A DNA stretch of 64,000 bases. Source: Paramagnetospirillum magneticum AMB-1. Its GTDB lineage: Bacteria > Pseudomonadota > Alphaproteobacteria > Rhodospirillales > Magnetospirillaceae. A program made the translations under genes and the position numbers. Position 1 is the first letter of the stretch; every line of letters starts with the position of its first letter. The notes beneath the pieces are model-generated. The model worked only from the letters and a program-made list of their open reading frames with translations, made no database searches and had not been told where the DNA came from. Positions 46,532 through 55,316 of the stretch are shown one piece after another. The DNA is taken from positions 4,631,789 to 4,695,788 of the forward strand of contig NC_007626.1 of NCBI RefSeq assembly GCF_000009985.1, in the 5' to 3' direction.

Positions 46532-48432
46532 GCGGCCTACCCATCTTTACCAAGACCAGCTTCACCGCCGGCGAAGTGGATGTGGACCTGGCCGGGCGCG
46601 GCGATCTGGCGCTCTATGCCAACGGCGCCAAGTCCCTGCGCAACGTGGTGGTGGCGCCCATCGGCGGCGTCCGCCGCCGTCCGGGCCTGCGCCATGTGGC
46701 CCCGGCCCGCGGCCCCGGCCGCCTGATCGCCTTCGAGTTCAACACCGAGCAGACCTATCTGCTGGCGCTGTCCGACCATCGGATGGACATCTACGCCGAC
46801 GGCGCCAAGGTGGCCGAGCTGGAGACTCCGTGGAGCACGGCCCAGGTCGCCCAGCTGAGCTGGACTCAGAGCGCCGACACCCTGCTGGTGGTCCATCCCG
46901 ACGTGGAACCCCGCAAGATCACCCGCACCGGGGCGAATTCCTGGGTCCTGGAGACCTGGAGTTATTACCAGGAAGACGGCATCCTCTACGTGCCCACCCA
47001 CAAATTCGCCAAGGACGCCGTCACCCTGACCCCCAGCGGCACCAGCGGCACCATCACGCTGACCGCGTCCGAGGCGGTGTTCGATGCCGCCCATGCGGGC
47101 TGTCGCTTCCGGGTGGGCGGCAAGCAGGTGCTGATCAGCGCCGTGACCTCGGCCACCCAGGCCCAGGCCGAGGTCAAGCAGACCCTGGGCGGCACCGCCG
47201 CCACCGAGGATTGGGAGGAGCAATCCTTCTCCCCCCTGCGGGGCTGGCCGGTCTCGGTCTGCTTTCACCAGGGGCGCCTGGCCATCGGCGGCAGCCGCGG
47301 CCTGCCCAACCGCCTGTGGCTGTCCAAGTCCATGGACCTGTTCAACTTCGACCTGGGCACCGGCCTGGACGACGAGGCCATCGAGTTTAGCCTGCTCTCC
47401 ACCCAGGTGGATGCCATCCGGGCAGTGTTTTCCGGCCGCCATCTGCAGGTCTTCACCTCGGGAGCCGAATGGATGGTGGTGGGCTCGCCGCTCACCCCCA
47501 CCAAGATCCAGCTCAACCGCCAGACAAGGGTCGGATCGCCGGTGGATCGCTCGGTGCCGCCCCGCGACGTGGACGGCGCCACCCATTTCGTCTCGCGCAG
47601 CGGCCGCGACCTGCGGGAGTTTCTGTTCGCCGACGTGGATCAGGCCTATCAGGCCAACGACCTGTCCATGGTGGCCAAGCACGTCATGAACACCCCGGTG
47701 GACCAGGATTACGATGCCAGCCGCCGCCTGTTCCACGTTGTCATGGCCGACGGGCTGATGGCGACCCTGACCGTCTATCGCGCCGAGAAGGTCACCGCCT
47801 GGACGGTGTTCGAGACCCAGGGGGCGTTCCGCTCGGTGGCGGTGGTGGACGGCGACACCCATGTGCTGGTCGAGCGCGGCGGCAGCCATGTCATCGAATG
47901 CTTCGACGATACGCTGAACCTGGACGCCGCCCTGGCCGGACACCGCGACACGCCGACGACGATGTGGAGCGGTCTGGACCACCTGGACGGCCAGACCGTC
48001 CGCGTGCTGATGGACGGAACCTCGGTCGCCGAACTGACGGTTACCGGCGGCCAGATCACGCTGCCCCGTCCGGCCGGCACCATCGAGGCCGGGCTGGCCT
48101 ACGCCCACCGGATCGAGCCCCTGCCGCCCCAGGCGGCGGCCGGACAGCCCATGGCCGCCGGCAGGGCGGTCCGCCTGGTCCAGGCCTGCTTCCGCGTGCT
48201 GGACACCCAGGCGCTGTTCATCGATACCGGGCGCGGCGCCACGCCCATTCCGTTCCGGCGCCGCGGCCCCGAGCGCTTCGCCACCCGGCCACCGGCCTTT
48301 TCCGGAGACGTCAAGGTGCGCGCCATCGGCTGGGTCCGCGACGTCATGCAACCCCTGTGGCGAATCGAGCAGGATCTGCCGCTGCCCTGCACGGTGATCT
48401 CGGTGTCCACCGAGATCAAGGGCGCCGAGTAG
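46528..48432 (+). CDS. Tail tubular protein B (T7 gp12-like nozzle)
   Basis: A 634-residue beta-rich protein. It begins with FTKTSFTAGEVDVDLAGRGDLALYANGAKSLRN and IGGVRRRPGLRHVA, then IAFEFNTEQTYLLAL, and later FCFHQ-like RGWPVSVCFHQGRLAIGGS and SGAEWMVVGSPLTPTKIQLNRQTRVGS. This is the layout of podovirus tail nozzle proteins; T7 gp12 is longer (794). It overlaps the previous gene by four bases and precedes the first fibre gene by 21 bases. It seems intact. Confidence 0.9.
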   Translation: MSGLPIFTKTSFTAGEVDVDLAGRGDLALYANGAKSLRNVVVAPIGGVRRRPGLRHVAPARGPGRLIAFEFNTEQTYLLALSDHRMDIYADGAKVAELETPWSTAQVAQLSWTQSADTLLVVHPDVEPRKITRTGANSWVLETWSYYQEDGILYVPTHKFAKDAVTLTPSGTSGTITLTASEAVFDAAHAGCRFRVGGKQVLISAVTSATQAQAEVKQTLGGTAATEDWEEQSFSPLRGWPVSVCFHQGRLAIGGSRGLPNRLWLSKSMDLFNFDLGTGLDDEAIEFSLLSTQVDAIRAVFSGRHLQVFTSGAEWMVVGSPLTPTKIQLNRQTRVGSPVDRSVPPRDVDGATHFVSRSGRDLREFLFADVDQAYQANDLSMVAKHVMNTPVDQDYDASRRLFHVVMADGLMATLTVYRAEKVTAWTVFETQGAFRSVAVVDGDTHVLVERGGSHVIECFDDTLNLDAALAGHRDTPTTMWSGLDHLDGQTVRVLMDGTSVAELTVTGGQITLPRPAGTIEAGLAYAHRIEPLPPQAAAGQPMAAGRAVRLVQACFRVLDTQALFIDTGRGATPIPFRRRGPERFATRPPAFSGDVKVRAIGWVRDVMQPLWRIEQDLPLPCTVISVSTEIKGAE

Positions 48433-48453
48433 ATCAGAACTGGAGAACAAATC

Positions 48454-49713
48454 ATGACCAATTACACTCAGGTCGCCAATGTGGTGCCCCGCGTCCGCTA
48501 TTCGGCCAACGGCGTCCAGACGGCCTTCGGTTTTTGCTTCCCGGTCTTCGATGCCGAGGATCTGGAAGTCTGGGTCGATCAGACCCTGCAACCCCGCGCC
48601 GCCTATTCCGTGTCCGGTGTGGGGGTGGAGATCGGCGGCACGGTGATTTTCACCGTTCCGCCGCCCGCCTCCACCCAGGTGACCTTGCGCCGCCGCATGG
48701 CCCTGAAGCGCGACCGGGAATTCACCGACACCGCCGTCGAGTCCTGGCGGCTCAACAACGCGCTCTATTACCAGATGGCGGCGCTGCAGCAGGTGGCGGA
48801 CGAGGCCTCCCTGGCCGTCAAACGGTCGTTCCGCAGCCTGTCCAACGCCGACCTCACCCTGCCCGAGCCGGCGGCTGGCCGCTCCATCCGCTGGAACGAC
48901 GCGGGCGATGGGCTGGTCAACAGTGCCGCCGACGTGGATTCCGTCCTGCCCCTGGCCACCTCCCGGGCGCAGGATGCCGCCGCCAGCGCCGCCAGCCAGT
49001 CGTCCGCCGCGTCTTCGGCGGCCAGCGCCACCACCTCGCGGAACATCTGCGACGCCGATGTGGTGGTGACCGGCGCCGACCGCGCCGCCGTGGCCGCCGA
49101 CAAGACCAGCGTGGCGGCGGATCGGACGACGGTTCACGCCGATCGTCTCGCCGCCGAGGCCTCGGCCGCCCTTGCCCTCTCGGCCGAGAGCGCCGCCGCC
49201 CTGTCGGCGGCCAATGCCGCCACGGCCGCGGCCACCGTCTCGACCCAGGCGGCGACCGCCCAGGCGGCGGCCAGTGCCGCTTCGGCCAGCCAGTCCTCGG
49301 CCCATGCCTCGGAACTGAGCGCCGCCGGATCGGCCTCGGCCGCCATCGCCGCCGCCTCCCAGGCCCAGGCTGCTGCCGGAATCGTCATGTTCAGCAATGT
49401 GGCGGTTTCCGGCCAGGCCACCGTCGCGGCCGATCAGGCCGGCGACACCCTGACCCTGGTGGCGGGCAGCGCTCTGTCCATCACCACCGATGCTGCCAGC
49501 GACAGCGTGACCATCGCCGTCACTCAAAGCGGCATCGACTCCCTGATCGGCCTCAGCACCGCCGGCCGCGCCCTGATCGACGATGCGGATGCCAGCGCCC
49601 AGCGGACCACGCTGGGGCTGGGCAATGCCGCCACCCTCAGCACCGGCCATGCGAGCGCCAACCTTCCCACCGTCGCCGCCATGCATGCCATGGCGGCGGC
49701 TTTCACCGCCTAA
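48454..49713 (+). CDS. Tail fibre protein, cassette 1
   Basis: A 419-residue protein. The N-terminal ~125 residues resemble the T7 gp17 virion-anchoring domain (VRYSANGVQTAFGFCFPVFDAEDLEVWVDQ, TLRRRMALKR, FTDT). The middle (~160-310) is a very Ala/Ser/Asp-rich low-complexity shaft (SAASQSSAASSAASATT, AADKTSVAADRTTVHADRL). The end has AGRALIDDADASAQRTTLGLGNA, a shaft unit also found in the other two fibres. No tip domain follows in the same frame; the next two genes may supply it. Confidence 0.8.
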   Translation: MTNYTQVANVVPRVRYSANGVQTAFGFCFPVFDAEDLEVWVDQTLQPRAAYSVSGVGVEIGGTVIFTVPPPASTQVTLRRRMALKRDREFTDTAVESWRLNNALYYQMAALQQVADEASLAVKRSFRSLSNADLTLPEPAAGRSIRWNDAGDGLVNSAADVDSVLPLATSRAQDAAASAASQSSAASSAASATTSRNICDADVVVTGADRAAVAADKTSVAADRTTVHADRLAAEASAALALSAESAAALSAANAATAAATVSTQAATAQAAASAASASQSSAHASELSAAGSASAAIAAASQAQAAAGIVMFSNVAVSGQATVAADQAGDTLTLVAGSALSITTDAASDSVTIAVTQSGIDSLIGLSTAGRALIDDADASAQRTTLGLGNAATLSTGHASANLPTVAAMHAMAAAFTA

Positions 49714-49726
49714 GGAGAGATCCATC

Positions 49727-50146
49727 ATGACCGTGACCAATACCGCCACCTTCGCCCAGGGCATGGCGCTCGACGCCTGCGTCTGCACGGCGGCCAAGAC
49801 CACCTATGGCGACGGCACCAATGCGACGCTGCTGTCCACCGCCGGCGCCAACGGCAGCGAATACACCCATATCGCCGCCATTCCCCGCGCCACGGTGACC
49901 GCCACCCAGGTGCAGCTTTACGCCCATGACGGCGCCAATTACTTCCTGATCGCCACCGCCCTGATGCCCGCCTACACCATGGCCCAGACCACCCTTTGCC
50001 CGGCCACCGCCCTGGCCCATATCGACGGAACGGTCATCGGCGAGGCCAATCCGCTGCGTCTGCAATCGGGCTGGAAGCTCTATGCCGGTATCGGCGTGGC
50101 CCTGGCCGGCGGCATCGTCGTGACCGCCTCGCGCAAGGACTACTGA
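49727..50146 (+). CDS. Fibre-associated protein, cassette 1
   Basis: A 139-residue beta-rich protein starting at an ATG with GGAGAG upstream, 13 bases after the fibre stop. It has GTNATLLSTAGANGSEYTHIAAIPR, TATQVQLYAHDGANYFLIATALMP and a C-terminal IGVALAGGIVVTASRKDY. The pattern looks like a small virion structural or fibre tip protein. I do not recognise a named family. No signal peptide. Confidence 0.65.
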   Translation: MTVTNTATFAQGMALDACVCTAAKTTYGDGTNATLLSTAGANGSEYTHIAAIPRATVTATQVQLYAHDGANYFLIATALMPAYTMAQTTLCPATALAHIDGTVIGEANPLRLQSGWKLYAGIGVALAGGIVVTASRKDY

Positions 50147-50148
50147 TC

Positions 50149-50763
50149 ATGCGGCCCCTCGGCATTCTGGGAGCGCCCATGAGCGGCTCGCCTCCCGCGG
50201 TGGGAGGCTCCGGCGGCGGGGCCCTGCAGATGCAGGTCATGACCGCCTCGACCACCTTCACCATCCCCGCCGCCCGGGTGAAGTTCACCCTGGTCGGCGG
50301 CGGCGGCTCGTCGGCCACCGGTGATGGCGGCTGGAACACCTCGGTGGGCGGTGGTGCGGGCTCTGGCGCCACCGCCATCTGGTACGCCTCGGGCCTCACC
50401 GTGGGAAACACCATCACGGTTAGCGTCGGCGCGGGGGGAGCCACCCGTACCGGAACGACGGTTGACGGGTATGACGGTGGCGCCTCGACCCTGACCAGCG
50501 GCACCCAGACCATCGCCACCGTGACGGCGGGCGGCGGTCAAAGGGGGTGGGCGGGGAATAGCCCTGGCAATGGCGGCACCGCGATCGGCGGCACCGTCAA
50601 TATTGCCGGCATGGAAGGAAACCCCGCCTACGGAGGGATCAGCAGGACCTGGGCCGGCAGTGCCTCGACGTTGGGCAAGTACGGCGGCGGCGGCCAGGGA
50701 GCCTATCTCACCACCAACAATGTGGGACAGCCCGGCATCGTCATCGCCGAGTGGGTCGCCTGA
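50149..50763 (+). CDS. Glycine-rich putative receptor-binding tip protein, cassette 1
   Basis: A 204-residue protein. After SGSPPAVGGSGGGALQMQVMTASTTFTIPA comes a strongly Gly-rich body (LVGGGGSSATGDGG, SVGGGAGSGAT, TAGGGQRGWAGNSPGNGG, YGGGGQGAYL). The end is GQPGIVIAEW. Gly-rich tips forming polyglycine-II sheets are known in T4-superfamily adhesins (gp38). The same kind of domain is fused to the fibre of cassette 3 (ending GMVIVYW). It is probably the host-recognition module. The next gene overlaps at TGATG. Confidence 0.7.
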   Translation: MRPLGILGAPMSGSPPAVGGSGGGALQMQVMTASTTFTIPAARVKFTLVGGGGSSATGDGGWNTSVGGGAGSGATAIWYASGLTVGNTITVSVGAGGATRTGTTVDGYDGGASTLTSGTQTIATVTAGGGQRGWAGNSPGNGGTAIGGTVNIAGMEGNPAYGGISRTWAGSASTLGKYGGGGQGAYLTTNNVGQPGIVIAEWVA

Positions 50764-50777
50764 TGGGAGTGCACGAC

Positions 50778-51131
50778 ATGACCCGAACAGCAATCATCGA
50801 AAACGGCATCGTCACCAACGTGGTGATGCATGATCCCGACGGCACCTGGATACGGCCGGACGGCGTCGCCCTGGTGGCATCCGAAACGGCCGGGGTGGGC
50901 GATGGCTGGGATGGAGTGTCCTTCACGCCCATGTCGCCCGCCCCATCGACAGCGCGAGCCAACGACATGATTCTCGCCGAACTCGGCGCCATCGATGCCA
51001 AGAGCATTCGTCCCTTGAGGGCCATCCTGGCAGCCCAGGCAGCCGGTGTCGCACCCGATCCCACCGACGTGGCGTACCTGGCCGGCCTCAAGTCGAGAGC
51101 CGATGCCCTGCGGTCCAGCCTCGCCACCTGA
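50778..51131 (+). CDS. Tail-fibre chaperone-like protein, cassette 1
   Basis: A 117-residue protein: TAIIENGIVTNVVMHDPDG at the start, and KSIRPLRAILAAQAAGVAPDP then DVAYLAGLKSRADALRS at the end. The C-terminal segment is shared with the gene at 54806 (ARPLGAIVAAQLAG, then DVASLTALEAEAAELRS). Both lie at the end of a fibre cassette, so a fibre-assembly or attachment role is likely (compare phage fibre-assembly proteins, which also follow the adhesin). The start is ATG 50778 after GGGAG; ATG 50763 is an alternative. Confidence 0.65.
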   Translation: MTRTAIIENGIVTNVVMHDPDGTWIRPDGVALVASETAGVGDGWDGVSFTPMSPAPSTARANDMILAELGAIDAKSIRPLRAILAAQAAGVAPDPTDVAYLAGLKSRADALRSSLAT

Positions 51132-51166
51132 TACCCAATTCCGCCCCTGAAGAAGGGGGGAAGCCC

Positions 51167-51200
51167 GGCCCACCGGTCGTTCCGACCGGCGGGCCATTTT
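51167..51200 (+). terminator. Terminator between fibre cassettes 1 and 2
   Basis: GGCCCACCGGTC / GACCGGCGGGCC hairpin followed by ATTTT. A near-copy ends cassette 2 at 55265-55297. Confidence 0.75.
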
Positions 51201-51222
51201 CATGCCCGAAAGGAGCACTTCC

Positions 51223-52482
51223 ATGACGTCTCACATCCGTATTCCCGAGGTCTCGCCGGTGGCCCAGGCCATGGCCGACGGCGCCAAGAGCGTCTTCAGC
51301 TTTCCCTTTCCCATCTTCAAGGCCGCCGACATCGAGGTTCGCGCCAATTCCACCCTGCTAACCAGCGGCTACAGCGTGGTCGGCGAGGGGTCCAGCACCG
51401 GCGGCGCGGTGATCTTCACCGCCGCGCCCGCCAACGGCGTGCGCATCACCCTGCGGCGCAGGCAGACCTATGCCCGCACCGACGACTTCCTGGACGAGCG
51501 CGCCCCCACCCCTCACGAGCTGAACGACGCGGTCGACCAGAATGTCGCCGCCATCCAGGAACTGGCCGAGCAGGCGTCGCGCGCCGTCACCCGCCCGCTG
51601 TCCGCCGACCTGTCCCAGCCGCTGGACCTCAGCCTGCCGAATCCGGAAGCGGGCAAGGTGATCGGCTGGAACGGCTCGGCCGACGCCCTGGTCAATGTCG
51701 CCCAGGTCGATGTGTCGGACGTGCTGCACAAGAGCCAGAACTTGGCCGATCTGGCCGACAAGGCCCAGGCGCGAATCAATCTGGGCTTGGCCACCGTCGC
51801 CGCCTCGGGCTCCTATGCCGACCTGACGGGCAAGCCGGTTCTGGGCAGCGCCGCCGCCCATGCCGATACCGACTTCGCCACCGCCGCCCAGGGCGCCAAG
51901 GCCGACAGCGCCTTGCAGTCCTCGGACATCGGCGTCAGCGTCCAGGCCCATGACAGCGACCTCGATTGGGTCGCCGCCAACCTGTCCGCCGCCGGCCGCG
52001 CCCTGATCGACGACGCCGACGCGGCCGCCCAGCGGGCGACCCTGGGCCTCGCCACCGTGGCGTCGTCGGGGACCTACGCCGACCTGACGGGCAAGCCGGT
52101 TCTGGGCAGTGCCGCCTACAAGGATATCGGCACCAGCGGCGCCAACGTGCCTCTGCTCAGCACCGCCAACACCTATGGCGCACCGCAGACTCCTTCCGCC
52201 CAGGTGCTGACCGATGCCGCCACGGTGAGCATCGCCATCACCGCCCAAGTGTGGACGCTCTCCACCGCGGCCGCCCGCACCATCGGCGCCCCCACCGGCG
52301 GCGTGGCCAATACCTTCTACTTCCTGGAGATCGCCAGCAACGGCTTCACCCCCTCCTGGGCCTCGGCCTTCGACTTCGGCGCGGCCGGCGCCCCCACCAG
52401 CCTCAGCGGCACCTGCGGCTTCGACATCTTCTACGACGGCGCCAAGTACCGCATCTCCACCCGCTTCACCGGAGGCGTGTAA
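51223..52482 (+). CDS. Tail fibre protein, cassette 2
   Basis: A 419-residue fibre, paralogous to cassettes 1 and 3. N-terminal anchor: MTSHIRIPEVSPVAQAMADG, FSFPFPIFKAADIEV, TLRRRQTYARTDDFLDERAP. The shaft has two copies of a 26-residue unit around LATVA-SG-YADLTGKPVLGSAA (about residues 190 and 285) plus AGRALIDDADAAAQRATLGL. The end (FDIFYDGAKYRISTRFTGGV) looks like a small beta domain. The ATG at 51223 has AGGAG upstream. The stop overlaps the next start (TAATG). Confidence 0.82.
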   Translation: MTSHIRIPEVSPVAQAMADGAKSVFSFPFPIFKAADIEVRANSTLLTSGYSVVGEGSSTGGAVIFTAAPANGVRITLRRRQTYARTDDFLDERAPTPHELNDAVDQNVAAIQELAEQASRAVTRPLSADLSQPLDLSLPNPEAGKVIGWNGSADALVNVAQVDVSDVLHKSQNLADLADKAQARINLGLATVAASGSYADLTGKPVLGSAAAHADTDFATAAQGAKADSALQSSDIGVSVQAHDSDLDWVAANLSAAGRALIDDADAAAQRATLGLATVASSGTYADLTGKPVLGSAAYKDIGTSGANVPLLSTANTYGAPQTPSAQVLTDAATVSIAITAQVWTLSTAAARTIGAPTGGVANTFYFLEIASNGFTPSWASAFDFGAAGAPTSLSGTCGFDIFYDGAKYRISTRFTGGV

Positions 52483-54797
52483 TGACCCATCCCACCGTCT
52501 TCGGGGGCGCGACGCCGCCCCCGGCAAACTATCGGATAGCCAACTCGATCAGACTCAGCGGAAGCAATTATCTTTCCCGCACACCCTCTTCCAGTGGCAA
52601 TCGCCAATGCTTCACCGTCTCGACCTGGGCCAAGCGTGTCCCCGGAAAGAGGCAGTGGATACTGTCGGCCGCCGATGAGGGATATCAAGGCGGGCTCCGT
52701 CTCGACGACAGCGACTGCGTCATTGTCGGTGATGGCCAAACGGCCATCGGCTACAACCTGGCGCAGCAGTCCAAGGGCGTCTTTCGAGATCCCTCGGCTT
52801 GGTATCACATCGTCATTGCCATCGACACGACGTCTCAGTTCCAGGCGATCTACATTAACGGCCAAATACAAGATTCGGCCAGTGGCGCCATTATTCCGAG
52901 TCAGGGGTACAACACCTCGTTCAACACCGCCGGGCGAACCGCATATATCGGCATCTACAACAACTCCGGCACGCTCTCTTTCGGATACGGAAGCTGCTAC
53001 CTGGCCGATTACTGCCTGATCGACGGCCAGGCGCTGGCCCCCACCAATTTCGGCAAATTCGACGCCAACGGCGTGTGGGTGCCGATTCCCTATACCGGCA
53101 CCTACGGCGCCAACGGCTGCAAGCTGGAGTTCAAGAACGGCAGTGCCCTAGGCACCGACACCTCGGGCAACGGCAATCACTGGGCGATCAACGGCCTGAC
53201 CGCCGCCGACCAGATGGTGGACACGCCGACGAACAACTATTGCACCATGAATCCGCTGGACTACCCCCCCATTGTCGGGACGACGTATGCCACTCTGACC
53301 GACGGGAACCTGACGATGACTTACACGACTGCCTATATGGGCAGTTCGGGAAAGGCCGGGACACGCGGGACGATGCAAATGACTTCCGGGAAATACTACT
53401 GGGAAGTCAAATGGGTATCGGGAAGCGCCTTTGGAGGCATGGCCGTCGGTGTCGCCAACAGCCAGTGGACAGGCTCGAACGGCCTTGGCATGGGGGATGC
53501 CTACAGTTGGTCGTATGATCTTCAAGGATCAAAATACACCAACAGCATCGCGACCGCGTTTGGTGCGGGCTGGGTTTTGGGTGATGTCATCGGTGTCGCG
53601 TTCGACGCCTCCATCGGCAAGATCTGGTTCTCGAGGAACGGGGTGTGGCAAGGCGTTTCCGCCCAAACGGATGTCGAGAACGGTATCAATCCGGCCTTCT
53701 TGGGCCTGACTGGCGGCATGTTCCCGGCCTTTGCCGGGCAGAACAACACCTCGTCGTTTACGCTGAACTTCGGCCAGCGCCCCTTCGCCTACACGCCGCC
53801 CACCGGTTTCAAGGCTCTTTGCACCGCCAATCTGCCGGCGGTGACCATCCCGCGTCCGGCGTCGCACTTCAATGCGGTCCTGGCCTCCGGCGCGTCGATC
53901 AAGTCCTCCGCCGAGGGGCTGTGCCCCCGCTTCCTCGAGTGGATCAAGGATCGGGCCAGCGCCAACAACCATCAACTCGTGGACACGGTTCGCGGCACTT
54001 CGGCGGTGCTGCAAAGCAACAGCACCGGGACTGAAACCACCTATTCGGCTCCGTCCGGGGCCAGTGTCGGGTGGGTGTGGAATGCCGGCGCCGCGGCGAT
54101 CGCCAACACCGCCGGTTCCATCACCTCCCAGGTGAGCGCCAATCCCACGGCGGGGTTTTCCATGGTGACTTACACGGGCAACGGCGCGACCAGTGCAACG
54201 GTCGGCCATGGACTTGCCGCCGTGCCAAAGTTCTACGTCGTAAAGAGTCGCACGCAACTGGCATCTTGGTACGTCTATAGCGACGTGATCGGCCCGACGA
54301 AACGCCTGTTTCTGGAGGACAACTCGGCAGCATCCACAGGCCCCACGTGGAACGATACCAATCCGACATCCATGGTGTTTTCCATCAGCGGCCCTGGCGT
54401 CAACAATAATGCATCGACATATGTCGCCTATTGCTTCGCCGAGATCCCCGGCTACAGCAAGTTCGGCAGCTATGTCGGCAACGGCTCTGCGGACGGCCCG
54501 TTCGTCCACTGCGGTTTCCTCCCTCGCTGGGTGATGATCAAGGAAACCGACACCGCGACCAACTGGTACATCTGGGACACCTCAAGGGCGACCTCAAATC
54601 CCATGGGGAACACGTTGCGGGCCAATCAGAGCAATTCCGACGTCAATAATACGCCGCTCGACGCCGTATCCAACGGGTTCAAGCTGAGGTCTACACAAGG
54701 CCAGGCGGTAAACGACCCCGGCAATACTTACATCTTCGCCGCCTTCGCGGAACACCCCTTCGGCGGCGCCAATGTCGCCCCCACCCCTGCACGATGA
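52482..54797 (+). CDS. Large lectin/SPRY-type receptor-binding protein, cassette 2
   Basis: A 771-residue protein. Residues ~15-200 resemble a LamG/concanavalin-like lectin fold (NSIRLSGSNYLSRTPSS, FTVSTWAKRV, AWYHIVIAIDTTSQFQAIYING). The middle (~300-430) is SPRY-like: SGKYYWEVKWVSGSAFGGMAVGVAN, GDVIGVAFDASIGKIWFSRNGVW. The remaining part is repetitive, with TYVAYCFAEIPGYSKFGSYVGNG. Its base composition is a little lower in GC than its neighbours, which suggests exchange of the tip. It probably binds the host surface. It overlaps the next gene by four bases. Confidence 0.72.
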   Translation: MTHPTVFGGATPPPANYRIANSIRLSGSNYLSRTPSSSGNRQCFTVSTWAKRVPGKRQWILSAADEGYQGGLRLDDSDCVIVGDGQTAIGYNLAQQSKGVFRDPSAWYHIVIAIDTTSQFQAIYINGQIQDSASGAIIPSQGYNTSFNTAGRTAYIGIYNNSGTLSFGYGSCYLADYCLIDGQALAPTNFGKFDANGVWVPIPYTGTYGANGCKLEFKNGSALGTDTSGNGNHWAINGLTAADQMVDTPTNNYCTMNPLDYPPIVGTTYATLTDGNLTMTYTTAYMGSSGKAGTRGTMQMTSGKYYWEVKWVSGSAFGGMAVGVANSQWTGSNGLGMGDAYSWSYDLQGSKYTNSIATAFGAGWVLGDVIGVAFDASIGKIWFSRNGVWQGVSAQTDVENGINPAFLGLTGGMFPAFAGQNNTSSFTLNFGQRPFAYTPPTGFKALCTANLPAVTIPRPASHFNAVLASGASIKSSAEGLCPRFLEWIKDRASANNHQLVDTVRGTSAVLQSNSTGTETTYSAPSGASVGWVWNAGAAAIANTAGSITSQVSANPTAGFSMVTYTGNGATSATVGHGLAAVPKFYVVKSRTQLASWYVYSDVIGPTKRLFLEDNSAASTGPTWNDTNPTSMVFSISGPGVNNNASTYVAYCFAEIPGYSKFGSYVGNGSADGPFVHCGFLPRWVMIKETDTATNWYIWDTSRATSNPMGNTLRANQSNSDVNNTPLDAVSNGFKLRSTQGQAVNDPGNTYIFAAFAEHPFGGANVAPTPAR

Positions 54798-54805
54798 GGT
54801 ACATC

Positions 54806-55237
54806 ATGGATTGGTTTCATCCCGCTCTCGGCCTGGTGGCCGCATCCTCCGCCTTCACCCTGGACGGCGTCCAGTATCCCGCCGGCTGGCTGCGCAGCCA
54901 GCAGCCCGACGGCTTCCTGCCGGTGCGCGTCACCCCCCGGCCCGACGACAGGCTGTTCTTCGTCTCGGAACAAATCGTGACCGTTATCGACGGCGAAGCG
55001 GTGGTGTCGTGGAATGCCGAAGCGCGTGACCCCGCCGACATCAAGGCCGCCCAGGACCGCGAGGCCAATGCCGGCCTCGTCATCCGGCTGGAGGCCCTGG
55101 ACAAGCGCAAGGCTCGTCCGCTGGGCGCCATCGTCGCCGCCCAGTTGGCCGGTCAGACGCCCCATCCCCTGGACGTGGCGTCCCTGACCGCCCTGGAAGC
55201 CGAAGCCGCCGAGCTGCGCTCGCAGATTCGCGGCTAA
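54806..55237 (+). CDS. Tail-fibre chaperone-like protein, cassette 2
   Basis: A 143-residue protein. The N-terminal half (FTLDGVQYPAGWLRSQQPDGFLPVRV, RLFFVSEQIVTVIDGEAVVSW) is not like the cassette 1 protein. The C-terminal half (KRKARPLGAIVAAQLAGQTP, DVASLTALEAEAAELRSQI) is. The shared C-terminal helix probably does the common job, and the variable part fits the tip it serves. ATG 54806 follows GAGGT; ATG 54794 overlapping the previous stop is an alternative. Confidence 0.65.
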   Translation: MDWFHPALGLVAASSAFTLDGVQYPAGWLRSQQPDGFLPVRVTPRPDDRLFFVSEQIVTVIDGEAVVSWNAEARDPADIKAAQDREANAGLVIRLEALDKRKARPLGAIVAAQLAGQTPHPLDVASLTALEAEAAELRSQIRG

Positions 55238-55264
55238 GCCTCTCTCCGCTTGCGGAGAGCATCC

Positions 55265-55297
55265 GCCCGCCGGTCCTGGTGACCGGCGGGCTTTTTT
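55265..55297 (+). terminator. Terminator between fibre cassettes 2 and 3
   Basis: GCCCGCCGGTC / GACCGGCGGGC perfect 11-bp stem followed by TTTTTT. A smaller hairpin (CTCTCCG/CGGAGAG) lies just before it at about 55241. Confidence 0.9.
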
Positions 55298-55316
55298 CAT
55301 GTCTGGAGCAAAGCCC

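Noticed and set aside
46537..49803. Very long open frame on the minus strand opposite the tail genes
   Set aside because: It is a mirror effect of high-GC codon bias. The plus-strand tail tubular and fibre genes have clear homology patterns and ribosome sites.
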